64,000 bases of DNA from Ophiobolus disseminans. Its lineage: Eukaryota > Ascomycota > Dothideomycetes > Pleosporales > Phaeosphaeriaceae. Numbering within the stretch: position 1 is the first letter of the stretch; each line of letters opens with the position of its first letter. Positions 34,054 through 44,440 of this stretch are shown here, in pieces. The position numbers and the translations under genes are program-made. The notes under the pieces are model-generated. The model was not told where the DNA came from. It worked only from the letters and a program-made list of their open reading frames with translations, and searched no databases. The DNA lies in NCBI GenBank assembly GCA_010093685.1, contig MU006241.1, positions 434,001 through 498,000 on the forward strand. The letters run 5' to 3'.

Positions 34054-35748
34054 ATGACCAGTAACGCCAACAATTGAAGACGTCTCTTGCTTCCTTTTCC
34101 TCTCTCTGCCGCCGGAGATACGGAATCGAGTCTACGAGCTGATCTTTGTTCACGAAGAGCCGGTCTTTGTCGCCATTCTGCAGTCGAATGGCAGCAATGA
34201 GGTAGCAACACTGCACCGACGTCAAGGCGACAGAAATGTCGGGCTGCTCAATCTTCGCAAGTACTGCTGAACCTCATCCAGAGTCTCGACTGACCCACTC
34301 TTTAGACGAAAACAGCGAAACATCCCGGGAGGATAGCCAGTCGCCAGCTCCATTCATCCAAGTTTATCATTCCGGAATGGTGTTGTTCAAGGTCTGTCGC
34401 CAGATTTACGAAGAGGCCTCATCCATGTTCTACTCCGGCAACACGTTTACAATCGCGAGAAAGCAAGCGAGTTCGTACCACGTTCCCGACTCAGACGGAA
34501 CCTACATAAATGAAGCGGTACCTTGGCTAAAGCGTCTCGGCAGCAGAACTCATCTACTTCTGAAGATTAAACTTGATCTTGACACGCTATGTCCGCTAAG
34601 ATGTGGACGGGTCAATTATCAACGGCACTGTTTGTCCTGTCACGACGTGATGAAGGCATGCGGACTCATCGATATCGGGCTCCTGATGCGGGCAATTTGG
34701 GAGGCAGGTCTACAACTTGCTATTAATGTAGTCCACTCTGGAAATGGAGTACATGCAAACTGCCTCGCTGCACGGAACGTCTATTCTCACCGGGATGTGC
34801 CAAAGTTCGATCTCAACGTCACCGCGTTGAGCAATATTATTCAAGTATTCCAGCGTGGTCGAGACGGGTATGGTAAAAGAAGACTCAAGACAAAGCAATG
34901 CTGGCGTACAATAGGTCATATAGGAATGGAGAGGGATGGATCGGGCGGTCTAATCTTCTTCTCTTCGACGAACGATTGATCACAGGATGTCGCAAAAGGA
35001 AAGCCCACCCTTCTTCCCTGCCTCGATAGTCTCTTCCAATTCTCTTGTTGGAACGCGTTGCGTATAATCATACGCCCCCGCGAACGACCAGAATTCTTGG
35101 GGCTTCCACTGCATATACAGAAACGCATCGTCCGAGATATATTCAGATACGATCATGCACAAAAAATCGGTTCCGAGAGCAGACCCAAAATCTTGGATGC
35201 CATGCGCCTGATGTTCATAAGCAGTGAGCTTCTTGACATGGCACCGGCAGAGTACATAAGCGGAAACGACTTGATCATTGACCTAAGGCCACACAACCAA
35301 CTGCGCACCTCACCGGATACGAAGCGATGAACGCTTTGATCTGGACAATTGCGTACCCTTTAGATCTCACCGACGACTATGTCTTCCCTCGATATCGTCC
35401 ACAGCACCTTGTCGGCAATGCATGGTGCGGCGGTATTGATAAATGTCCCTCGCTTTGCATCGACGTTGTCTTCGAGCTCGCAAACGTTGGCCCGACAAGT
35501 GCCTCACCATCTATCTCAACAACCACGTTGATTCCAGCACAGCCATCACACGTACGTCCCACACCCTCACCATCAACGAGCCTCGCCGCAACGTTCTGGA
35601 CGCATGGGCAACCCTCAATCCTAATTCCAACGACTGCAACCCCAAATGTCCGGAGATTTGGGTCAATGGTCTGGGAGCTGTCGTCGAGGTGCCTTTCTCC
35701 GGTCGCTTTGCCAAAATTACCTCAGCCTCAAGCAATTTCAGCGCTTGA
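34054..35748 (+). pseudogene. Decayed 2EXR-family gene, copy A
   Basis: Damaged copy of a two-part protein. The first half has the 2EXR signature LPPEIRNRVYELIFVHEEP, then FKVCRQIYEEASSMFYSGN and IGHIGMERDGSGG. The second half has LPLHIQKRIVRDIFR and ends with CPEIWVNGLGAVVEV. Breaks seen: the ATG at 34054 is out of frame with the 2EXR motif (its frame ends at TGA 34075); an in-frame TGA at 34977 separates the halves; the frame then shifts again near 35330 and near 35485. A normal-looking 55-bp intron (34261-34315) is retained. The segment 34316-34979 alone is a long open frame and might be called as a gene. Function of the family is unknown; 2EXR proteins are often F-box-like. Confidence 0.7.
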
Positions 35749-36700
35749 TCGGCAATGTGGCTGTCGAAAGGTATGGTTCCGGCGGTGCAGTGGCTTACTT
35801 GACTTTTAACAATGGTCGATTCTATGGAAATTTAAATACGTTAGACACTCGCAACCGCCCTTTTATGGACCCAAGATTCACAAAAAGCTTCACAGATGTA
35901 GTTCAATTCTTCGAAGCCGATGCAAACTCAAATTTCCGTATCCTCCCACACCAGGCCAATCTCCTAGGCCTCCCGAAATACTTCGCAAGCGCATCGTCGG
36001 ATACGCTCTGACGTACCCAGCACACCAGGTCATAAATCTTGACACGGCAACTGACATCCACAAGTTGACCGCACCATTCTTTGTCAATCATGCCTGGCGA
36101 AACGCATACACTTACCTCCTTTGGAGAAACAGCTACACCCTCGAAGTCACAAGCCCATCGAGCAACATCAACCTTCCTGGTCTCCGACGCCTCAGCAAAC
36201 TCCTCAACTATGCCTTTCTCTGCGCGCAAAGCTCCTACAATGGCAGGACTCTGAAGCGAGTCTTCGGTGAAGTCGCCTCCCCAAACATCTCGCTGCGTTT
36301 TGACGTAGCTGCGTTGGAGGATGTGCATTTTGATCTCGTACCAGTTCCTAAAGCAACAGTCATACTCGCCAACTCACAAACCGTTACTATCACCACGCGT
36401 TCTAATAGCGAGGTCTTCAGCATCGATCGACTGCGGCGAACCGCGCTAAATGAGTGGCCGACCGTGGGGCCGTCAAGCAAGGTGAAATGTCCGGTGATTG
36501 GGATGAATGGCCAGTGCCAGGTACAAGTTGTTGAGGAGGGTAAAGCAGTGTTTTCAAATGACGATGGGCTGTATGTAAAGAGGGAGTTGATACATTGGGA
36601 TAATACGCGGCATGAGGGAACTCAGCCGAGGTTGCCGTTAGACGGGTCCTCGTACGGGATGGCTGGTTGGATTCATAGGGGACATGAGAGAGGATGGTGA
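35749..36700 (+). pseudogene. Truncated and frameshifted 2EXR-family gene, copy B
   Basis: This copy lacks the N-terminal 2EXR half. It begins directly at the middle motif (LIGNVAVERYGSGG), immediately after the end of copy A. It continues to NLLGLP, where the frame shifts by one base near 35975, and resumes as LRKRIVGYALTYPAHQVINL through to CPVIGMNGQCQVQVVEEG. Comparison with copy C (RDGSGGVVVF, KRSLQFKILRYALTAKS) shows the two frames belong to one ancestral protein. The joint to copy A suggests a deletion or unequal crossover between neighbouring copies. The frame 36065-36700 taken alone would be a misleading gene call. Confidence 0.65.
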
Positions 36701-37062
36701 GATGGGTTGATGGCGGGGATGTAGTGGAGTTGGTGCAGTCGGGATTGAGTTACAAACACGGCGTTCGCGGTTCGCTCATACCGTCAGACTTCACGCTTGA
36801 GTCAAGGCTTCGGTTGCTTTCTCCATTAGTTGCATTTGTGACACTAACTCGTTCACATGGTGAATGTTGTTTGTTCACTTTGGCGTATTCGATTGATTGC
36901 TTCGTTTGTGACACGCGGAAGGCGCATTATGTAACCCAAGCCTTCTTGTACGCTACAACTGAAACGAAGAAGCGACCTCCAACAACGTCTTGGCCTCACC
37001 CGAATACTGTCATAGCTTTGATCACCTCAATCATATACACACTCGCCTACTCCGCGTAGGCT
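36701..37062. other. Spacer between copies B and C
   Basis: Intergenic DNA within the decayed array. An open frame at 36694-37059 has no domain. Nothing supported. Confidence 0.35.
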
Positions 37063-38745
37063 ATGTTTCGATCCGCTATGGCGACCCAGCACGTATCTGC
37101 GTTGTTATCACTTGTGCCCGAATTACGCAACAACATCTACGCAACCCTTGTAGAATATAAAACACCACTACACGTCGCGGACACAGAAGGCGGTGGCCGA
37201 CAGTCACCTCACTAGATCAACTGCGGTGCCGGCTTCATCGATGAGAACGGACCCAACGACAGCGTCGAGGTATTTGACCTGTCATGTAAGTCTTCCTTTC
37301 ATCAATGCTAGAAGCCTCCTAACTTCATAGACTATGTCCTGGATGGGCCCTACTGTCGTGCCGCCTTTAAGCGTGCTTACCTCCCTGGTCTCGCCCTCTT
37401 TCGCTTCTGCCGGTTAATCCACGAGGAAGCAGCATCGACATTCTACACGAGTAACGTCTTCAGAATCTGCTGACATCGTAAAGTCTTTGAAAATCACGAC
37501 ATCAATGGGAGGTTCATTGGGCGTACGATAACTCGATGGATTACTGCTCTTGGGCACAACGCTCGCCTATTGCGTAAAGTCGAACTCGACGTTGGCCGAG
37601 TGTGTCCGGGTAACTGCCCCAGCTTGCATTATGCTTGGTCAGACTCAGTACTGTGGCCGCAAGATATTCTTGAAGTGGGACTGATACTTTCGCCCATTTG
37701 GTGTAATAAACTCACAGCTCTAGATGTGAAGTTTGTGAGCGTGGCGAAGATCATGAGCTCATGCTATGCTGTGGTAGGCCTGCCTCCTGAGAGCAACGGC
37801 TTTCACTTAACTGGGTTGAATGACATCCTAAAGACTTTGCTTCGAGACAAGCCCGATATAGCCAAGTACCGGAGAACCATCGGAAGCATAGGCATCAAGA
37901 GAGATGGTTCGGGAGGCGTTGTGGTGTTCTGGACTACTAATAGCGACGGGAAGTGGGACTTCACCCGTCGAGCGCCAACATGTCACCGTGAATCAAAGAG
38001 CTTCTACACAGACTACGTTCGCTTGTTTGAGAGCAATGACGATGAGCCATTCCAGTGGCTCGGAAGAGAAGCTCCAAACTTAGCAAGTCTCAAAAGAAGT
38101 CTTCAGTTCAAGATCTTGCGTTACGCGCTTACTGCCAAATCCTATTATACTATCAACGTGGATACCGGCAAGGACTACCGCACTCTGACAGCTCTGCTTG
38201 AGGTTTGCAAGGAGTGGAGATACGTTTACGACACTTACTCCTACTACAACAGCCACAATCTTGAGATTGTACATACCGCTAGTCGAGGAGGCCTCAGGGA
38301 CTTCAGCATGCTCGCGCGCTTGTTACAAACCACATTTCGCCGGTACCCGCCTTCGTCAGATGTTGATTCTGACTTTCGCGCTTGGCCCTTTGATTCCTAC
38401 ACCTCCTTCCGGCTCTCGATTGTGTTTGCCGTCGCTGCAAGCTCGTCGCTGCGCGAGGTCCGCTTCAACGCCACGAATCTCATCAAAGCTATCTGCATGG
38501 TAACCGAGCATCTGGATATCACAGTCATCTTGCAAAGCGCGAGTGGAGAGACAGCGTGGGCGAGCAAGACTTTCACACTGCGACGCATGCGTCAAGACGC
38601 GCTGCAGGCGTGGTCCATATCGAGGACGGACGCCGAAGAACAGTGTCCAGATATATGGATGGATGGCATGGGCGATGTTGTTGAGGTAGTGAATGATCCG
38701 AACCTCGAAGCGGTCGTAGACGTTGATGTTGACCGCAAGGAATAA
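37063..38745 (+). pseudogene. 2EXR-family gene with two nonsense codons, copy C
   Basis: The most complete copy. One frame runs through both halves after removing a 45-bp intron (37286-37330), but TAG at 37213 and TGA at 37471 interrupt it. Motifs in order: LLSLVPELRNNIYATLVEY, FRFCRLIHEEAASTFYTSN, IGSIGIKRDGSGGVVVF, LKRSLQFKILRYALTAKS, then the terminal CPDIWMDGMGDVVEV. TAG fits CAG to TAG (CpA to TpA), and TGA fits CGA or TGG origins, both compatible with RIP-type C-to-T change. From 37570 the frame is open for 391 codons and may be annotated as a gene starting inside the old coding region. Confidence 0.72.
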
Positions 38746-39799
38746 GCTATGAAGCATGTGAACGAGTGCCTTCCATTCTCGGCAAGATGTGGAAAAAAAG
38801 GCGGCATATTCAAGCCTTGTTCGATCAATGAATCTTCTAACGGAATAAGGGAGTGGCTGCGATGCTTATGCGCGTAGGGAAGGAAAGCTTGTAGACGTCG
38901 CGAAGGGTTTCGAGATGTTTATGGGTTTTGACACCATCGAGTGAATATTACCTTAGCTCGTAAATCCTGTAAAGAATTGCTGTTTTGTGATTTAGTAATT
39001 TTAACTTACCGCGATGCCTCGTCTTTTAGATTGGCGCATGTCCAGTAACATGCGATCGAAAAACAGCATATGAGTTCTCCATGCATTGCAAACAGTCTAC
39101 TGTAACCTTTACCCTCACCTTACCTCGGCAGTGCGCGTAGAAAATATGGCTCGAAAATTCCTATCGTCGAAGAATGTTGCTCGCCTTACATGCCTAAAGC
39201 AGAACCACGTAAGCTGCTTATTAATCTTCCTTGCATTACACAAGCTTCCACTCCTCGATCCTTCTGCGTTGTGTGCCCTACCAGTATGCATGAGCCTATG
39301 CAGGCTGTAATTGAAGATACCGCTAATCTGCATGATCAAGATAAGCTCGCTTACTATAGGGCTGTGCCACAACGCTGCTGCAGGCCAAGGTCATGTCGAC
39401 TGCCACGAACTGTGAACACCTCGCACGGTGTTTTGTCCTGCAGTAGTTGCAGCCCAACAGTCATTTGGTCTGCCCGGTTTAACCTTGACGACGGCCTCGG
39501 TGCAATTTGAGGTCCAGGACTGCCTAGATATGAAGAAGTTTGTTCCCCGCGCTAAACCCTCTGCGGCTCAATGCGCGAGTGCCGACCGTGCGGCACCCCT
39601 GGTCGGGCCGCCTTAACCCCCCAGTGCCACGAATACCAACTCTCACATCCGAGTACACTGGCACAACTGTGCCGCATTTGTCGAAATGTGGCGCTGTCAT
39701 GGGGCAACGTTACGATGGCCTGCCAGATGTGGTATCGGACCGACCTGCAGGGACGGGGCTAACAAACAGGCAGCGACCGATGGTGAAGGTGCAGTAGGA
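38746..39799. other. Intergenic region, partly AT-rich
   Basis: About 1.05 kb between copy C and the dienelactone-hydrolase promoter. A short AT-rich patch lies near 38940-39020. Short open frames (for example 39086-39310, 39115-39372) have no domain. Nothing supported. Confidence 0.4.
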
Positions 39800-39805
39800 T
39801 ATAAA
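39800..39805 (+). promoter_or_regulatory. TATA box of the dienelactone hydrolase gene
   Basis: TATAAA within GGATATAAAGC, 114 bp upstream of the ATG at 39919, followed by a CT-rich leader. Confidence 0.45.
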
Positions 39806-39918
39806 GCTCGTGATAAGTCCAGATTGATCTCACATATTACCTCTACTCAAACAGCTCTGTGCCTGTCGATCAGTTCACTCAATTTCTACTCATTCATCAA
39901 TCACAACCACTTGTCATT

Positions 39919-40839
39919 ATGTCAACAAAGAAGCCAACGAATGAGCCAGCATGCTCAGAATGTATCAAGGTACAAAACATGTCTCCTTAGCCAACTCACA
40001 CCCTAACTTGATCCATTCAGGGCACCATCCACGAGGGCCAACCTAAGGGCAAAGAAGAACTCGTCCATGGCCTTAATACCTACGTGACTGGCAATCGCAC
40101 CAACCCACGTGGCATCGTAGTCGTCTACTCGGATATCTTTGGTCTCGGCCTCCCAAACAACAAAATCTTATCCGATGCAATGGCCGGCAGCGGAGAGTAC
40201 CTCGTCTATCTCCCCGACTTCTTCAAGGGCGATCCCGTAGGCCTCAAAGTTGCCGATGCCCTACTTCCAGTCGATGCGGCCAAGCAGTCAACCTTTTCCA
40301 AGTACACCGGCATCCTCGGCAGCATGCCCGAATTTCTCATGTGGCAGCGTCGGCACAAGGTAGCCGATTGTGACAACACCATGGTCGAATTTCTGAGCTC
40401 ACTACGCCGCGCCACACCTGCTCATCAGAAAATCGGCATGGTGGGCTACTGCTGGGGCGGCAAGTATGCGATTCGCGCTGGCCTCGAGAGCAACATGATT
40501 GAAGTCAACGGCGAGAGAAAATCTCTCGTTGATGCCATCGTCGCGCTACATCCCAGCCACGTGGTCATTCCAGACGACGTTGAGAAGCTCGTCGTACCTA
40601 CTAGCATGGGATGGGGCGTCGAGGACTTTGCCGTGAGCTTCGCGCAGAAGGGGAAGATCGAGGCTCTGCATTCGGCAGCTGCAAATGCTGGCAAGAAGGT
40701 GCCAGAAATCGAGCACAAAGCCTACACACCTGGACGGCATGGCTTTGCTGTGAGGGGTAACCCGGATGATCCACAAGAGAGGAAGTGTCTAGAGGATTCG
40801 GAGAAGCAGGTCTTGGAGTGGCTGGGTAAATGGCTCTGA
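39919..40839 (+). CDS. Dienelactone hydrolase family protein
   Basis: Alpha/beta hydrolase of the dienelactone hydrolase family; family members open lactone rings in aromatic breakdown, but the substrate here is unknown. Two exons, 39919-39969 and 40021-40839, with a 51-bp GT-AG intron; 289 residues. The first exon is Cys-containing and short (PACSECIK). Core motifs: GIVVVYSDIFGLGLPNNK, VYLPDFFKGDP, the nucleophile elbow GMVGYCWGGKYA with Cys, an Asp after the VPTSMGWGVEDF strand, and the catalytic His in PGRHGFAVRG. Length is typical of fungal members. No signal peptide, so probably cytosolic. It is the only apparently intact gene in the surrounding decayed stretch. Confidence 0.9.
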
Positions 40840-41526
40840 GAGGGGTCAAAATGATCGATTGGGTGATTGGGGTAAGCGCTTATTAATTAGCGCGACGAGG
40901 CGTCCGTCCGCAGATTTCGAACAGCGATGCAACCTGCAACACTCCCGAGGTCGTCTATCTTCACATCGCTTTTCTAGTAATGATTGCATCTACTTCAGGA
41001 TAGTAAATATATCAGCTTAATTTGTTCAAACTGTCTCTGCATGCGCATCGTTGACCACTCTTCAACTACACCCGCAGCACAAGCACAACAACGCTCAACA
41101 CGAGATAGCATCCCATGATGGCTGCGCATGCAATCGAAGCCACAGTTTCTGTGCCTCTCCATATAAGTTACATATTGGCCGCCTGAGGTGTGTTGAGTGT
41201 CTTAGCTCCGCATCCCGCTCTAGCCGTGCCGGTGTTCAGGCCTCCCGCAAACCCAACACCGGGCCCAGACCCCGATTGCACAACACCCAACGCGTATCAC
41301 GATAGGCGTGCGTTTGCTTTGTCAGAAGTATGAGGATGAGAAAGGGTGGCAGTGTAAGAACGGTGCCGGGCCGTGCGTTAGGTGAATTTTCATGACATAG
41401 GTACGTGCACAGCGAGTTTCATCGATGAGGCATAACTTCTTAGGCACTTGCGTCGTATACTGAACTCGCCTCCAGCAGTACTGCAGTCAGAGAATCGATA
41501 GCTACTATGGCAACCGCATCACTGAC
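40840..41526. other. Intergenic region
   Basis: Nearly 0.7 kb after the hydrolase gene. No supported gene, RNA or repeat. Confidence 0.4.
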
Positions 41527-41618
41527 TCGACCGCGATATATTTCTGGCAAGCTTGAGTGCTTCGACTCTCCTTACACTACCCGCGGAGTTGCGAAATATC
41601 ATCTACTCTCTTTTTTAG
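41527..41618 (+). pseudogene. 2EXR motif fragment
   Basis: A short frame encodes LLTLPAELRNIIYSLF and ends at TAG 41616-41618. This is the 2EXR signature seen in copies A, C and D. A different frame (41507-41785) overlaps it and starts with ATG but carries no motif. I find no clear continuation downstream. Best read as a relic of another copy. Confidence 0.45.
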
Positions 41619-42873
41619 CCTCCCAGAATTCTCCGCATGACCTTCTATCGGTCTTCTCCCCGAACTCGATTCGATTATCTCGCGGGCGCTTTTCTCCGCT
41701 TGCTGATGCCTCAATGAAGAAGCAACTTCTGTCTCTACAAAAGCAACATCTTATTCTTGGTCCAGAGCCACGACTGCTTCGTTGATGCCTTTCTGGGGGT
41801 CTTAAAGTGTCTCGGATCTCCAATCGCATGATCGTCACCAGCGAGCACGTCATCAAGCTTCACGAGCTTCGACAAACGGTCGCTGAGGCTTTGATGGACG
41901 CTATAAAGCAGCTCCAGAGATGTGCCCTCAGCGTTATCATAGAAATTCGCGAAAAGGTACGCCCGAATGGTTACGAACTACCCAGCTGATGCTATATATG
42001 CTTTCAGAAGTCACATATTCAGGATCTAAGCTGTAGAATATCATGAATTTTCATTTTCAAGATCACCTTCACAAATACGATCTACACCGCAACTAGTGCG
42101 TGTTCGAAGACTGCGACCAGTTTTTTCCATACCACTACCCCACCTCCGATTCTCTTCCCTTTTTCATCGGACAATCAAAGAGGTGTCTGCTAGGGCGAGA
42201 GATTCGCGAAGCCAATGAGTGAGTCATACTGACGCCGCCAGTGTCGCAGAGTTAACAGTCGCAAAGGGTGTTCGCCGGGCGGCTGAGGTGCGCATGCCAT
42301 CCGCCATATTGATATCGATATCGACGGCGTGCAAATGGAATACGGCATAAAAGCGACAAATTGAATTCAGCGAATGGTAAACAACAAGCTGATGCTTAAA
42401 AAGTGCACGGCGTAGTTATTATGCCACAAAGCGCATGAAAGACTTTGACCTTGCTGGTTGTAACAAAACGTAAGTCAGTTGCTTCATCAGAAGCGCTGAC
42501 GTGTCACCAGCTTAAGTTTTCCAGTGTTACACAATGGTGCTGAAGTTGATGAGGTGCACTTTCATTACGAATGTCAATGATGATAACTTTGTTATAATAT
42601 ACTACAAACCATGCTCTACACCGTGCAGCGCCCGTCCAATTTCAGCCTTGATATTCTGGGTTTTACAGAAGAGAACCCAGAAGCATTGCACATTAAGCAA
42701 TATTAATTTCGGGCATGGAACATGGATCTATTCTGCTCCCATCCAAACGATTCCCCGGATTCATCTACCCAGGACTCAGATATTCGGGTACGTGCTTCCT
42801 CGAAGAGGAACACATACCACCCACTCCCTATGTTCTCGTCCCATTCAAGTGTTGGTGCATGCGCGGAACGATA
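41619..42873. other. Region without supported genes
   Basis: Open frames at 41807-41989, 42534-43040 and 42715-42933 (plus) have no recognisable domains. Given the relics on both sides this is probably decayed DNA, but I cannot identify its source. Confidence 0.35.
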
Positions 42874-43580
42874 CTAACGAATGGGATTTTTGCAGTCCAC
42901 AAGTTTCTTTTCGTACTCTTCCACCCAATCTAAATAATCGTCAATCATATACGGATCATCGTGTACTTGCTGAAGATCGCGATGAATCAGTGCAACGATT
43001 CTATCCAAGCGCGAGGCGTCTTGAAAATGAGGCCGGATGATTTCGATGTGAGCAAGACATGCTTCTAAACGGACTTGCACATTCGCGTATGCAGCAAGCC
43101 CATAACGAGTTTCCGAACGGATGAAATCTGACCACGACTCAACTTCGACCTCAAAATCGAACTCAGCACCCTGGGCCCGCCGCAAAAGGTTAGAGTTTAC
43201 ATACGCCTGCACTAGGCGTCCATTACGCATCGCGGTCCGCCAGGCTGCGATAACTTTGTCCTCGTCAACATTTTGCTGCTGCATAAACTCGTTATGCCGG
43301 AGTTGAGTAGCTTGGATTTCTTCCATTGAGTCGGGAGCATCTAGAAGAGAAAGTTCCGGGCTTGGACGGAAAAGCTCTGTGCGATCATTCGGATACGTAC
43401 CACGTCGAGGTCCATCCGATTTGAACCAGGCTGGATACATTCGCGGTGGAAGTAACACTTGAGGCATGGATTGAGCTTTACGACGTACTCACCGTCCGCG
43501 CAAATATCGGTACAAATAGGACATGTTGTGTCGTCAGGTGCAATCCCTGGGTGGCTGTTGTGCAAGCCTTGGTGCCCCAT
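42874..43580 (-). pseudogene. Broken RING-finger gene
   Basis: Reading the minus strand from the ATG at 43580, the frame gives a RING-like start, DDTTCPICTDICADGEYVV followed by CLKCYFHRECI. After about 43450 the expected continuation appears in another frame as AWFKSDGPRRG, then TYPNDRTELF, then a helical C-terminus ending DYLDWVEEYEKKLVDC. The last zinc ligand pair should read TCPNDR; here the Cys is Tyr (TGT to TAT). A one-base shift plus a lost ligand indicate a dead E3-like gene. The 42874-43467 frame alone is open for 197 residues and could be called by mistake. Confidence 0.55.
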
Positions 43581-43589
43581 TACCTTCCA

Positions 43590-44078
43590 CGACAAGTATT
43601 GGGGGGAGCCAAAGATATGGATTGATGGTGTAGGAACTATCATCGAGACGGGCACCTCGCAACGTACCATGCGGAAGACTGAACCCAAAATGGCCTCAGA
43701 CGTCCGAAAAGATGACGGAAGCTGGTACAAAATCATGAAGCTTCACCAAAAGGACGCTGCTTATCGAGAGCATCGAGATCGGACTAGCTGCGAGTTTTGG
43801 GATGCCAACCAGTTCTTCCCCTTCGAGCACTCTATGTCAGAGACGCTTCATTATCTGCTCTGGATTCTGGAGAATAATAACCCTGAGCACACCAACCGCG
43901 AGAAGTGAGTACAAAGGCCTTTGGGTAGTAGCGCGGAAATTGGTGTCTAACAACCTATAGTGTTTTTCATGGCCACACCTTACAATGCTCATGTCAGCGC
44001 GAGATATGCAGCTATCAGCGAGGTGATGAAGAGGATTGAGATGTATACTAAGGCGCCCTATGGGTCGGTGCGGTTCTG
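43590..44078 (+). pseudogene. Possible 2EXR C-terminal relic
   Basis: A plus frame contains EPKIWIDGVGTIIETG, resembling the terminal motif of copies A and C (CPDIWMDGMGDVVEV). It continues open to 43908 and ends at a GTGAGT donor-like site. After a possible intron (branch TCTAAC, acceptor CTATAG at 43972), two frames are open: one short, and one (MATPYNAHVSARYAAIS..., ending at 44078) that looks more protein-like but is out of phase. Similarity is limited to about 15 residues, so this call is weak. Confidence 0.3.
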
Positions 44079-44440
44079 AATAATCGCAGCCCATCTTGTC
44101 GAGCGGGTAGGACAAGCGGAACAACATGATGACCTATTGTTCAATCTTAAGAATTGAGGCTGAGAATATTTTGGGTACTATTATCAGGGGAATATTAGCG
44201 AACAATATCAAACCCGAGAGTACGTTCTAGAGGTATACGCCACCCAATCAATATTTTGCTCACTCACTCATAATCTCGCAAGGACATCCAGGCCATACTA
44301 CAAAGCAACGATTAGCCGCAACTATTGGTGTCAAATTAGTGGTAGTGCCAACTGTCCGTTCCATGTTTGAGCCACTGGAGTGCATTGATGCTTTCCAAAA
44401 AAAAAACCGGAGCTTAACTCAGGTGGTCAAACTTACATGC
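44079..44440. other. Intergenic region
   Basis: Spacer before the 3' end of the helicase gene. Nothing seen. Confidence 0.35.

Noticed and set aside
37570..38745. 391-codon open frame as an independent gene
   Set aside because: The frame continues upstream through conserved family motifs and is separated from them only by a stop codon, so its first ATG is internal to an older gene.
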